Assembly (NCBI GenBank): GCA_963737745.1
Contig: CAVTTR010000002.1
Coordinates: 124,001 to 188,000 of the forward strand
Direction: 5' to 3'
Source: Bog-473 sp963737745
GTDB lineage: Bacteria > Actinomycetota > Acidimicrobiia > Acidimicrobiales > RAAP-2
Length of the DNA: 64,000 nucleotides
Both the position numbers and the translations under genes were made by a program. Position 1 is the stretch's first letter, and every line of letters starts with the position of its first letter. This document shows, one piece after another, positions 19,068 to 26,868 of the stretch. The notes beneath the pieces are model-generated. The model was given only the letters and a program-made list of their open reading frames with translations, had not been told where the DNA came from and searched no databases.

Positions 19068-19193
19068 GCTTCGCCTCCTTTGGCGGACCAAGGCAAGGCT
19101 AGAGCGCCTTCTGACCACACGCAATAGGCATTGCGGCGGTCCGGCCCAAGGCCGAATGACTCACGGCAGTGCCGCTCGTTTGTCTACGGGTCT

Positions 19194-19550
19194 TCAGGTC
19201 GAGCCGGCTGAAAGAGCGGTCGGGTGTGTGGGCTCATACAGGCCGACCTGCCCCCCACCCGGAAGTCGGATTTTCGTCACGGAACCCCATCTGGCTTCTT
19301 CAACCTCAGAGCAGATAACGCCTTTTTGAAGAAGAGCGTCCATTTCGGATCGAAGGTCATCGCACATGAAATAGAGCTCATGGAGACCATTTTGATCTGC
19401 GGGGTGAACGGCCAATTCCGCCGGGGGAAGCATGAAGATGAGCCAATCGTGGCCGGCATTCACAGACGGAAATTCAAGTACGTCACGAAAGAACGTTCGG
19501 TCTGCGGAAGCATCCGCGCTGTGCACAATGACGTGAGCGCCGTATATCAC
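19194..19550 (-). CDS. VOC-family (glyoxalase-fold) protein
   Basis: The product of about 118 residues is one vicinal-oxygen-chelate module pair: IYGAHVIVHSADASADRTFFRDVLEFPSV, then LIFMLPPAELAVHPADQNGLHELYFMCDDL and a terminal KIRLPGGGQVGLYEPTHP. Candidate metal ligands are His in GAHV and Glu in HELYF, with the final Glu in LYEP. Its substrate is unknown. The GTG at 19550 has a GGAAGGAG ribosome binding site upstream and gives the usual family start; the frame extends to 19598. Confidence 0.7.
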   Translation of the reverse strand: MIYGAHVIVHSADASADRTFFRDVLEFPSVNAGHDWLIFMLPPAELAVHPADQNGLHELYFMCDDLRSEMDALLQKGVICSEVEEARWGSVTKIRLPGGGQVGLYEPTHPTALSAGST

Positions 19551-19812
19551 GGGTCGGCTCCTTCCTTGATCTGGAAGATTTCTCCCCGAGCCTGCCACAT
19601 CGGGTCCCCGCGAACTTCATTGCTTGCCGGTTGGCGATGGTCAAAGAGGTCAGCAGATCAGACACACCACTTTGATGAAGAACGGTGCGTCGCGTCCGTC
19701 TGCGCGAAGGAATTGTGCAACGAATCCGAATTTCTTCCTGCTACCTCTAGCAATCGAAAGGCGCGATTCGTTACGATGTGCGCACAACACCGAGCATTGT
19801 AGGAGGTGCCCC

Positions 19813-19878
19813 GTGACGAAGAAGCTAATAAATAAGCAGATGCCAGCAGGGGCCGCCCCTCTCTCGATGTGGGCATAA
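19813..19878 (+). CDS. Candidate 21-residue peptide with strong ribosome binding site
   Basis: A perfect AGGAGG (19801-19806) sits six bases before GTG 19813, which opens a 21-codon frame ending TAA. The peptide starts with the basic stretch VTKKLINKQ and ends APLSMWA. A -10-like TACGAT lies upstream near 19770, and a hairpin follows 46 bases after the stop. The quality of the ribosome binding site is better than that of most genes here, so translation is likely. It could be a regulatory leader peptide for the small gene at 20051, or an orphan small protein. No family resemblance is evident. Confidence 0.4.
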   Translation: MTKKLINKQMPAGAAPLSMWA

Positions 19879-19924
19879 TTCTGCTGGTTCATTCAGCATT
19901 GAGCTAGTCCCCGTCACCCCTCCC

Positions 19925-19945
19925 GCGATTCGTTCGCGGAATCGC
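19925..19945. terminator. Hairpin downstream of the 21-residue ORF
   Basis: A perfect 7-bp inverted repeat GCGATTC / GAATCGC with a 7-base loop GTTCGCG, followed by ATTCATTTCG. The weak T-rich tail makes it a possible terminator or attenuator between the small ORF and the gene at 20051. Confidence 0.35.
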
Positions 19946-20050
19946 ATTCATTTCGCTCAGGCTTTGCGTCACCGAATTCCCTCGCCGTTTCGGCATCGGT
20001 TGTCTCCAGCCTGCGTTTTCCACCCATTTCTTTTCATCTAAGGAGTTATT

Positions 20051-20278
20051 GTGCACCCCGATCTACTAGGGGCGCTTGCAAAAGCGCGCCTGGCGGACAT
20101 TCTCCGCCACCAAGAATTCCGAGAATCGAGAGCGGACAGGCCGCCCATCAGCGCCCGTGGTCCGAGGACATCGATCGGCCCGATACGTCGAACCATTGGT
20201 GCCGTACTTGTGAGTACCGGCACGCGCCTTCTAGGTGACAACAGTCCGAACATTGATCTTCTCAACGGTCCGCAGTGA
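20051..20278 (+). CDS. Small basic hypothetical protein (75 aa)
   Basis: GTG 20051 follows AAGGAG at normal spacing. The product starts MHPDLLGALAKARLADILRHQEFR, has a basic Pro/Arg linker and ends with a hydrophobic TIGAVLVSTGTRLLG helix. Short actinobacterial proteins with this order, an amphipathic helix with H-x-EF, a linker and a GxxLxxxGxRL tail, are common next to regulatory genes and have no known role. It might sit at the membrane through the C-terminal helix. No operon partner is evident. Confidence 0.5.
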   Translation: MHPDLLGALAKARLADILRHQEFRESRADRPPISARGPRTSIGPIRRTIGAVLVSTGTRLLGDNSPNIDLLNGPQ

Positions 20279-20420
20279 GGCGCGCCCAAAGAACGAAGAT
20301 GCCGCATCGTGCCGCGAGACCGGCGGATGGGGTGCCCGGGTCGGCTACGGGGACACCTTGTGTGTCCGCCCACGTTGGCCGTGCTGATGTAGCTCTCTCG
20401 TTGGCCGGTAGTCTTTTCGC

Positions 20421-20657
20421 GTGAGTCGGCGTGTGCGCTATGCAGGGTACGGACGCCGGAAGATTCTTGTGACTGATGGTCATGAGGCGGAAGCGAAGTT
20501 GGCACAACTGCGCAAACGCCCGAACCGGATTGGACGCTTTCTTCTCCGCATCTTGGGCCTCCGGGGCGAACTTGCCCCGCCAATCGCTCAGAGAGGCCAC
20601 ACCGGACCATCGCACATGCACCGCGTGGATCGCGAGCACTCAGCCCCCAGCGATTAG
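20421..20657 (+). CDS. Weak small ORF, basic hypothetical protein
   Basis: A GTG-started 78-codon frame encodes a basic protein with KRPNRIGRFLLRILGLRGEL in the middle. There is no clear ribosome binding site, and the last 25 residues look random. It is included because nothing else explains this stretch and the amphipathic segment is plausible, but it may not be translated. Confidence 0.2.
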   Translation: MSRRVRYAGYGRRKILVTDGHEAEAKLAQLRKRPNRIGRFLLRILGLRGELAPPIAQRGHTGPSHMHRVDREHSAPSD

Positions 20658-20747
20658 GCCTTGCACGCAGTAGGTGCAATGAGTTCGACCTCGATCTCTC
20701 CCGCGGCGTAGGAAAGGAGCGGCCGGGCCGCTGAGCGAGGGTGGGTG

Positions 20748-21095
20748 TTACACCGGTCCGGACGTTCGCGCGATGAGATCAATCTCCATTTCTCGTAGCC
20801 CTTCGTACCGATGCTGCTCAGCTTCCGTGAGGCCGGTGGTCGTTCGAGTCGCCTCGAGCATGTCCAGCTGCATCCGTACAAACACCAAGGTCTCTTGGAA
20901 AGTCGCTACGCCTGAAGCAGGTATCGCCATGTGGCCCTCACAAGAAGCGATGGCCTCGACGATATCCATGTGCTCTTCACACCATCGCGAGAACTCAGGA
21001 AGTGCATCGTCTGATTCGGTGATCAACGCCGCGAGGAGACTCAGGATGGGCTGACGGACAAGATGCTTCGAGCGGTGATTCGAATTCTCGCTCAC
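20748..21095 (-). CDS. Helical hypothetical protein (115 aa)
   Basis: The product is mostly alpha-helical: PILSLLAALITESDDALPEFSRWCEEHMDIVEAI, then TFQETLVFVRMQLDMLEATR and a final helix EQHRYEGLREMEIDLIAR. The start GTG 21095 follows AGGA eight bases upstream. The helix arrangement recalls ligand-binding helices of GntR or TetR regulators, but there is no DNA-binding domain and the length is too short for either. The function is unknown. Confidence 0.5.
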   Translation of the reverse strand: MSENSNHRSKHLVRQPILSLLAALITESDDALPEFSRWCEEHMDIVEAIASCEGHMAIPASGVATFQETLVFVRMQLDMLEATRTTTGLTEAEQHRYEGLREMEIDLIARTSGPV

Positions 21096-21193
21096 GGCGT
21101 CATCCTACACACTCAGGCTACTCCCAGGTGAGGATTTGGAGTATCGCCAACCTGATCCGACTGACCCACATGCTTACGGGGCCGTTGCAGGAA

Positions 21194-22030
21194 TTACATC
21201 GAGCGTTTTGGGTCGAGTGATCCTTCGAAGTGGCGCGCCATGGCGTCCTGGTGGAAGGTGGCTAAGAGCTGACCGTCCTCGGTGCGGACCAGGCCTCGAC
21301 CATGGACACGACCCCTCCCGGCGTGGATGGTGTGCTGGCTGATGCTCAACCACTCGCTCACATCGACGTCTTCAACGAAATGGATGGTGTGAGCCATCAC
21401 CCCGGTTGAGATGCTGACGTGGGCCTGGGCGATGTCGATGGCATCGTTGCCGCGCATAGCCAGGCCGATGAGCGCGCCGCACGTGCCCCAGGCCAGGATC
21501 GCCTGGTTGGCTGCGACCGAGCTCAAGGTCTGTGGGTAGCGGAACCATGAGATCAGGGCGGGGGCACCGTCGATCTCGAGGTTGTCATCTTTGATCTCAC
21601 GCCACTCGGTACCGGGGAAACCCAGGCTGGCGGTGGGGACGGCCTCATCGGGACCCGGAATCTTGGGAGAAGCGAGCTCGTGACGCAGAAGGTCGCGCTC
21701 CACGACGTTGGAGAGAATTTCGGCACGGGACATGACCTTGCCCTCTTGATAGGCGGTGAGCGTGTCGCTGGCCCACGAACGACCATCAAGGATGGTGTCA
21801 ACGTCGAGCTCGACGGGTTTGGTGTAGGTGGCGGCCCGGGCGAAGGTGGCATGAATGGACCGGGCTTGTTTCGCCGGGCCGTGCAATTTGTCTGCAGCCA
21901 TCAGCATCTGGGCCACGAGCTGACCGCTGAAGACGACGTCACGCCCTTCGGCTGACTCAGCCGGCATGTGGACCTGAAAGCGGGAGGGAGCGAGGGAGTC
22001 AAGTTCCAAAACGTCAGGCAAATCAGTCAT
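21194..22030 (-). CDS. Acyl-CoA thioesterase (TesB/4HBT_3-like double hotdog)
   Basis: The 278-residue protein has a double hotdog pattern: FQVHMPAESAEGRDVVFSGQLVAQMLMAADKL with the family-typical G-Q-x-x-AQ helix, RSIHATFARAATYTKPVELDVD, and in the second half HTIHFVEDVDVSEWLSISQHTIHAGRGRVHGRGLVRTEDGQLLATFHQDAMAR. Such enzymes hydrolyse acyl-CoA esters in the cytoplasm. ATG 22030 is chosen because AGAGGA precedes it; the frame is formally open through the upstream SnoaL gene, which is an artefact of a frame change there. It is downstream of and co-oriented with that SnoaL-like gene. Confidence 0.75.
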   Translation of the reverse strand: MTDLPDVLELDSLAPSRFQVHMPAESAEGRDVVFSGQLVAQMLMAADKLHGPAKQARSIHATFARAATYTKPVELDVDTILDGRSWASDTLTAYQEGKVMSRAEILSNVVERDLLRHELASPKIPGPDEAVPTASLGFPGTEWREIKDDNLEIDGAPALISWFRYPQTLSSVAANQAILAWGTCGALIGLAMRGNDAIDIAQAHVSISTGVMAHTIHFVEDVDVSEWLSISQHTIHAGRGRVHGRGLVRTEDGQLLATFHQDAMARHFEGSLDPKRSM

Positions 22031-22073
22031 TTCGGTCCTCTTCTTGGACGGTGGCGTTGTATGAATCGTAGTT

Positions 22074-22669
22074 CTAGTCCGATATTTTGATCTTTGCTCG
22101 GGTGGAGGCGCCCCACGGTTCATCGTCATGCGGCTTCCACATGTCCATGTCGGAAGCACGCCGGCGAGAAGGCGGTCGGGGGAACGTCGGGTCATGCATG
22201 GCGCGCGTGACTCCGGTCGGCCGTCTACTTGGGCGCGTCGACGAGTAATGACCCAGCGTTCATCACGCACGCCATACTCGTCGATGTAACGCCCCCAGTG
22301 ATCGATGCCGTGCGGCATGAGGACGAGGAAGTAGCAACGACCGCGCGCGTGCGACTCGTCGACCAGGTCGATCTGATGCGTGGCGGTGAAGTGGCGGACA
22401 TGGTGTTGCGCCCCGCTGTTCTCTGCTCTGCTGCGGTCTGCGCTCCCGTCCGCGGCCTTGGCGAAGCTATCTTTGGCCTCCGTGAAGATCGTCGCGACCT
22501 GATCGATCCCGTCATAGCGCCGCACGTCGCCGTCGACAACTAGTTCCATCGACGCATCGTTTGCAAAGACGCTCAGCATTTGTTCGAATCGACCCGAGTC
22601 GCCATTGGCGTTATAACGGGCGACAAGGTCGCGGATACTCTCGCGGGCGATCAGTTCCCATAGTTCCAT
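22074..22669 (-). CDS. SnoaL-like protein, one frame change near its C-terminus
   Basis: From ATG 22669, with GGGGGGAAG upstream, the frame encodes a SnoaL_4-type NTF2 fold: ESIRDLVARYNANGDSGRFEQMLSVFANDASMEL, RYDGIDQVATIFTEA, HHVRHFTATHQIDLVDESHARGRCYFLVL and a terminal DERWVITRRRAQVDG. It then fails to stop and runs into the thioesterase gene. In the neighbouring frame the same DNA gives a natural tail, DMDMWKPHDDEPWG, and a TAG at 22074-22076, so one base seems wrong near 22195. The corrected protein of about 198 residues matches steroid- and terpene-related SnoaL proteins. Confidence 0.65.
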
Positions 22670-22829
22670 CGCTTCCCCCCTTATTGCCTGCAGCTGCGTT
22701 CATCGGTTTCCGGAATTGGCCTGCACCGAGCACGTCGGCACGGCAATCGTATCTTTTGCCGGGCAAGCGCACTGAGCCGACAGGAGGCATGATCATGACG
22801 TTGATCGTTTGGGAAGGGGAGGAAAACCA

Positions 22830-23685
22830 TGGTCGAGGACATTCGTTCCACCGCCCCAGAGGAGTACTGGGCAGAGCTTCGTCGGCGTTGGGGGGCCCTT
22901 GCTGAGTTACCGCTACATCGGCGCGTCATTTAGTGCCATGAACACAGCAGGCGTCGATCCGAGAGTCCTGATCCGTCACGACATGCGAAACACGACGGGC
23001 GGGATCATGTGGGCACCGCTTTCCATCACATGCCCTGGGGGTGGTGGCGGAAAGTCGGACCTCGAGGCCGTGCCAAATCCGGTAATTCACTCGCTTCAGA
23101 TCCTCGACGACGCCCGGGACGTGAAGTGGATCGAGGTGCTCGACTCCACCACCCTGAAATCGGGCAGGCGATTCGGCTATGGGCGTGCGACGATCGTCGA
23201 TGCTGACGACCACTCGCGGGTGATAGCCCTCGTAGAGAGTCAGAGCACTGTGATCGGCGACGTGCCCGAAGGGTTGGAGCGCTTCGACGACGATCCGATC
23301 ATGCACATCGAGGATTCACAAGATCTTCCGCCTCTGTGGCAGGTGTTCGGCGGTAGCAAGCGCGAGGACGGCCGTTGGGTCCTGCCACCGCTCCACCTGG
23401 AGCTGGCTTCCCCCGACGGTGCATTGCACCTCGGGCCTCAGCACATCATCTTGGAGACTGCGGCGACGGACCTCGGCGAGCGAGGTGGCGGGAACCGATC
23501 GACTGCAGGTGTTGAGCACCCACGTGATGCACCTGTCCCGGGGCAAGGTCGGCCCTTTCCGGGTCGAGGGCGTTGCTCATCAGGGCGGCCAAGGCCGGGT
23601 CAGCGCCCAGTTGACGATCTTTGACGAAGGAAATGAGGATGCGGCCGTAACTGGGGCAGCTGTGATGTTCGGCCTGGTCACGTAA
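22830..23685 (+). CDS. Hotdog-fold thioesterase-like protein, two frame changes
   Basis: ATG 22830 opens VEDIRSTAPEEYWAELRRRWG, then the frame changes near 22895 to LSYRYIGASFSAMNTAGVDPRVLIRHDMRNTTGGIMWAPLSI, a segment typical of PaaI-like and double hotdog proteins. A second change near 23495 leads to VLSTHVMHLSRGKVGPFRVEGVAHQGGQGRVSAQLTIFDEGNEDAAVTGA, the C-terminal hotdog. The total length of about 285 residues is complete. The substrate is probably an acyl-CoA, but the active-site residue cannot be named from this sequence. It diverges from the SnoaL-thioesterase pair, which may indicate a shared pathway. Confidence 0.55.
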
Positions 23686-23744
23686 TCCGATACCAGGAGG
23701 TAAGCAGAAAGCGCGCTGCGGGCATCCCGTCTCCCGAGTGGTTA

Positions 23745-24200
23745 ATGTCAGACCTCAGGTTCGATTACGGGGGTATTAGTATGGATCAGGCAGAAAACGG
23801 CGCATTGCAATCATTCGTGTTCGACGTTGCGACCATTGATGGTCACACCAATGCGGAACTTCTGGGAGGAAGTGAGGAGTCCGAACGGCTACTCGAACTG
23901 CTCGGACACGACTTAGTCACTCGGGCACTGGTTCAGACGCCGAAGCTCTGCGTGTATCACGAGACAGCGAAACCCGGCGAGCGAGTGAAGCCGCACCGTC
24001 ATGGCACGTACCAGGTGGACTATGTGCTCAAGGGTGAGCTGATCTTCGGAAATCAGCATGTCACCGCCGGTATGGGGTACTTCACGCCCGACGCCCTCTA
24101 CTCGTGGCAAGCCGGCGCAGAGGGGGCGGAGTGGATTGAGATCCACTCCGGTGTCGGTGGTATCTTCACCGATCGGCCATCGAAGGACGACCCCAGTTAA
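23745..24200 (+). CDS. Cupin-domain protein
   Basis: The product of up to 151 residues contains one cupin: KPGERVKPHRHGTYQVDYVLKGEL is motif 1 with the metal-type His-x-His and Glu spacing altered to HRHGT-YQVDY, and motif 2 is GMGYFTPDALYSWQAG. An N-terminal segment LLELLGHDLVTRALVQTPKL precedes it. Single cupins of this sort bind a metal and small carboxylates. The start is ambiguous: ATG 23745 gives the longest product, while ATG 23781 with GGGGGT upstream begins at the conserved part. It lies 59 bases after the hotdog gene. Confidence 0.75.
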   Translation: MSDLRFDYGGISMDQAENGALQSFVFDVATIDGHTNAELLGGSEESERLLELLGHDLVTRALVQTPKLCVYHETAKPGERVKPHRHGTYQVDYVLKGELIFGNQHVTAGMGYFTPDALYSWQAGAEGAEWIEIHSGVGGIFTDRPSKDDPS

Positions 24201-24234
24201 AGGGAACGCCCCCAACTTGTAACCTGCTGGATCA

Positions 24235-25641
24235 ATGCGTTCCTCGCTCGGACTAGACGCGCCCGAGGAGGCATCAGCAAGCGTGGAAGAGAACACTCCG
24301 CAACGTCAACGAGGCCGGGCGGCCACATCGTGGCGCCTGTGGATGTCCCTCATCACCGTTCTCGCTCTCGGCTTGCGGTTCGGTTACGCCTTCATCTACC
24401 GCCTCCACGCACAGCCGACTGGCGACGCGTACTATTACCACTACCAGGCCAATCTGTTGGCCTCGGGTAAGGGATTCATCAATCCCGACACCTATTTTTT
24501 CGTGGGCCGGACCGTTGCCGCCGCCGACCACCCTCCATTGTGGACTCTGGTGCTGGCACTGGCCGCTGTCGTCGGACTGAAGAGCTTCTTTTCCCAGATC
24601 CTGTGGAGCTGCGTCATCGGAGCCCTCTCTGTGGCGCTCATAGGCGTGGCAGCACGAGAAGTTGCCGGTCAGCGCGTCGGTTTGATCGCGGCGGCAATCG
24701 CCGCGCTATACCCGACGTTTTGGATCGACGACGGGGCCCTCATGTCCGAGACCCTCGTCGTCACCACCACCGCAGCCACGATCTTCCTCTTCTATCGACT
24801 CTGGCACAAACCATCTATCGGGCGAGGCGTCTTACTCGGAGTGGCCTGTGCTCTGTCCGCTCTTACTCGTTCGGAGTTGGTGCTGCTCCTCCCCATACTC
24901 GCCGTGGGCATTGCCTTGGGAGGTTTGACGCCGGGGTTGCTCCGTCGGCTCGCTCTCACCGTCGGCCTGATCCTCGGGGCCCTGGTGACGTTCGCCCCGT
25001 GGTGGATCTACAACATCCCCCGCTTCTCGGATCCCGTCCTCCTCTCGAGCCAACTGGGCGTGACGCTCGAGGGGGCCAACTGCCCCGCGACCTATTCGGG
25101 ACCGCTGATTGGCTTCTGGTCGCTGTCGTGCAACCTCGCCGTCAAGGTGAAACCGCACACCGATCCCTCCCAGCAGGACGATGAATTCCGCTCTATAGCC
25201 ATCCGCTACGCCGAGCACCATAAATCGAAGCTGCCCGAGGTCGCCCTGGCGAGGGTCGGGAGAGAGCTGGGGCTATTTCGGCCCTTCCAGCAGGTCGACC
25301 TCGAGTGGTCCCTCCTTGATCGCCCTCGACTTCCGGCGACCATCGGGTTGTTCGCGTTCTACGCCATGGCGATCAGTTCGGTCGGGGGCGCGGTGGTCCT
25401 GCGATGGCGAGGGATTCGCGTGTGGCCACTCATTTCGATAGGGGCCGTCGTCATCGCCACTGCCGTGACCACGTTCGGTGAGACCCGGTACCGGACCAGC
25501 CTCGATGTCGCCCTCGTCATTCTGGCCTCGGTCATGGTCGATGAGGGAATTCAACTGCTCCGGCACGGGCCGCGAACCGCTCGGCGAAAGCGCGTGTCGC
25601 TCGTCTCGCCAGATGACCATGCAGGTGTGATCGGAACATGA
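24235..25641 (+). CDS. GT39/ArnT-like membrane glycosyltransferase
   Basis: The 468-residue integral membrane protein has about ten helices. The first is LWMSLITVLALGLRFGYAFIY, followed by the periplasmic loop PTGDAYYYHYQANLLASGKGF with the catalytic-type acidic residue, and the AADHPPLWTL motif seen in PMT/ArnT enzymes before the second helix. Families of this type (GT-C fold) transfer sugars from polyprenyl-phosphate donors to lipids or proteins outside the cytoplasmic membrane. The acceptor is unknown. The C-terminus is basic and cytoplasmic. It is separated by only 34 bases from the cupin gene, but the functions seem unrelated. Confidence 0.75.
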   Translation: MRSSLGLDAPEEASASVEENTPQRQRGRAATSWRLWMSLITVLALGLRFGYAFIYRLHAQPTGDAYYYHYQANLLASGKGFINPDTYFFVGRTVAAADHPPLWTLVLALAAVVGLKSFFSQILWSCVIGALSVALIGVAAREVAGQRVGLIAAAIAALYPTFWIDDGALMSETLVVTTTAATIFLFYRLWHKPSIGRGVLLGVACALSALTRSELVLLLPILAVGIALGGLTPGLLRRLALTVGLILGALVTFAPWWIYNIPRFSDPVLLSSQLGVTLEGANCPATYSGPLIGFWSLSCNLAVKVKPHTDPSQQDDEFRSIAIRYAEHHKSKLPEVALARVGRELGLFRPFQQVDLEWSLLDRPRLPATIGLFAFYAMAISSVGGAVVLRWRGIRVWPLISIGAVVIATAVTTFGETRYRTSLDVALVILASVMVDEGIQLLRHGPRTARRKRVSLVSPDDHAGVIGT

Positions 25642-25694
25642 GCCCTCAGCCGACCGGGCGCTGCATCCGTCCCCACTCGATGACCCAAAATGGA

Positions 25695-26021
25695 TCAGCG
25701 GGCAACAGCCCTTCGCTCTTTCCCGGCCCATTCGATTTTTGAGGCCTTGGATCGCCGTTCCTTGGCGGCCCGACTGAAGCGGTGCTCCGCCCCTTGCGGA
25801 GTGATGCCACCGACGACCTCTCCGATTTCCCGCCAGCTCCCTCCATAGCCCCGAGCGGCCTCGGCCGACTCCTGGCACAGCTGATCGGCGGCCCGTCGCA
25901 GCTGGTTGGCGAATCGCAGCGTGGCCAACGATCGACGGAGATCGTCGGGTTCTTCGGCAATGGCTTCTTGCCTCACGCTCTCAATAAGGGCTTCGGTCAG
26001 CAGTCCAACGTCTCGTGGCAT
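25695..26021 (-). CDS. Small helix-turn-helix-type hypothetical protein
   Basis: The 108-residue product begins with a helical region, RSLATLRFANQLRRAADQLCQESAEAARGYG, then a helix-turn-helix-like SWREIGEVVGGITPQGAEHRF, followed by a basic tail SRAAKERRSKASKIEW. Proteins with this GxSWxxIGxxLGxxxQxAxxRF signature are frequent in actinobacteria and probably bind DNA. It is divergent from the secreted-protein gene at 26101 and separated by an array of inverted repeats, so it is a fair candidate for the regulator acting there. No experimental role is known to me. Confidence 0.65.
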   Translation of the reverse strand: MPRDVGLLTEALIESVRQEAIAEEPDDLRRSLATLRFANQLRRAADQLCQESAEAARGYGGSWREIGEVVGGITPQGAEHRFSRAAKERRSKASKIEWAGKERRAVAR

Positions 26022-26051
26022 GAGAACAGGCTACTCAGCAATGGAAAAGAA

Positions 26052-26109
26052 TTCAACCATATGTTGACAACCATGTGTTGAAGCTCTATCATTTCAACAC
26101 ATGGTTGAA
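26052..26109 (+). promoter_or_regulatory. Near-consensus promoter overlapped by three palindromic operator-like repeats
   Basis: TTGACA (26064-26069) and TATCAT (26087-26092) are spaced by exactly 17 bases. Around them lie three related elements: TTCAACCATATGTTGA (26052-26067), CAACCATGTGTTGAA (26068-26082) and TTCAACACATGGTTGAA (26093-26109). The second and third form a perfect 15-bp inverted repeat with a 10-base gap that contains the -10 box. The predicted transcription start, about 26099-26101, coincides with ATG 26101, which suggests a leaderless transcript. Such symmetric elements on both core boxes are typical of repressor binding. Confidence 0.7.
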
Positions 26110-26851
26110 TCCGGTACATCTCGTCGATACCTTTTCGGGCTTCCCCTTCGTTTCTTCCTTCTTCCGCTGCTCGTCCTTTCGAGCCTCCTTGTGGCGTCTG
26201 CCTTTTCAGGCCGGGACCACTCTTCCGGTCCGCCCGCCTCGCAAAAACCCAGCGTGGTCCTCCAGAGCCGCGGTGGTCGACGCCGCTTCTCGCCTCCATG
26301 TGTCGGCCAATGTCGCAGACACCGTTGCTCCAGTTGCTCCCACCGCCCCGGCGGCCGCGACTTCATCCGCCACGGCCAGCACCCCGACGGTGGTTGCCTC
26401 CAGCACCCCGACGGTTGCTGCGGTCACACCCACGGCCGTACCTTCGGTGGCGTCGCTGGTGTCTGACGTAGAAGCCGCAGGAATCGAGCCAGGATCGAAC
26501 TGGACCTGGAGCATGGGGAGCACCGCGACGCATTGTGGTGTGATCACCGGGATCGGGACGGGGTGCACGTACGGCGAGGGAGGGCTCGAATACAGCATCT
26601 TCGCCGGAACCCCGACGCTGGCCCTCGTGGCCCACGAGCTTGCCAACGCAGAGACACAAAATGACGCCGTCCCAAGTCTGTTGAACGAGGTAGCGGCAGC
26701 GGCAGCTGGGACGTCATGGTCTCCAACCGACGCCGTCGCTTCGTGCCTCGTTGCACATTTCATGGGATTTCAGGACAACGCAGCGGGAACCTGGCAATGT
26801 CCGGCTGCGTTGGCCGCATCCGTGGCGGCCAATATCCACGACGCGAACTGA
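26101..26851 (+). CDS. Secreted protein with degenerate HExxH-like segment, one frame change
   Basis: ATG 26101 starts a clear signal peptide (YLFGLPLRFFLLPLLVLSS, then LLVASAFS). After an AAAAACCC run near 26245 the frame changes, and the mature protein continues as an Ala/Thr/Pro-rich linker with repeated TPTVVA-type units and a C-terminal domain: NWTWSMGSTATHCGVITGIGTGCTYG, VAHELANAETQNDAVPSLL, ASCLVAHFMGFQD and TWQCP. HELAN resembles a zincin HExxH with the last His replaced by Asn, so catalysis is doubtful. Four Cys could form disulfides. Expression is driven by the promoter overlapping its start codon. The function is unknown. Confidence 0.6.
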
Positions 26852-26868
26852 CCATCCCGTCTGAGGCC

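Noticed and set aside
20038..20679. Long minus-strand open frame of 213 codons
   Set aside because: The translation is Arg/Ser/Pro-rich with no family resemblance, it lies opposite two plausible plus-strand small genes, and it has no ribosome binding site. It is a GC-rich shadow.
22809..24200. Fusion of hotdog and cupin genes
   Set aside because: A stop at 23683-23685 and a separate start region with its own ribosome binding candidates separate the two genes.
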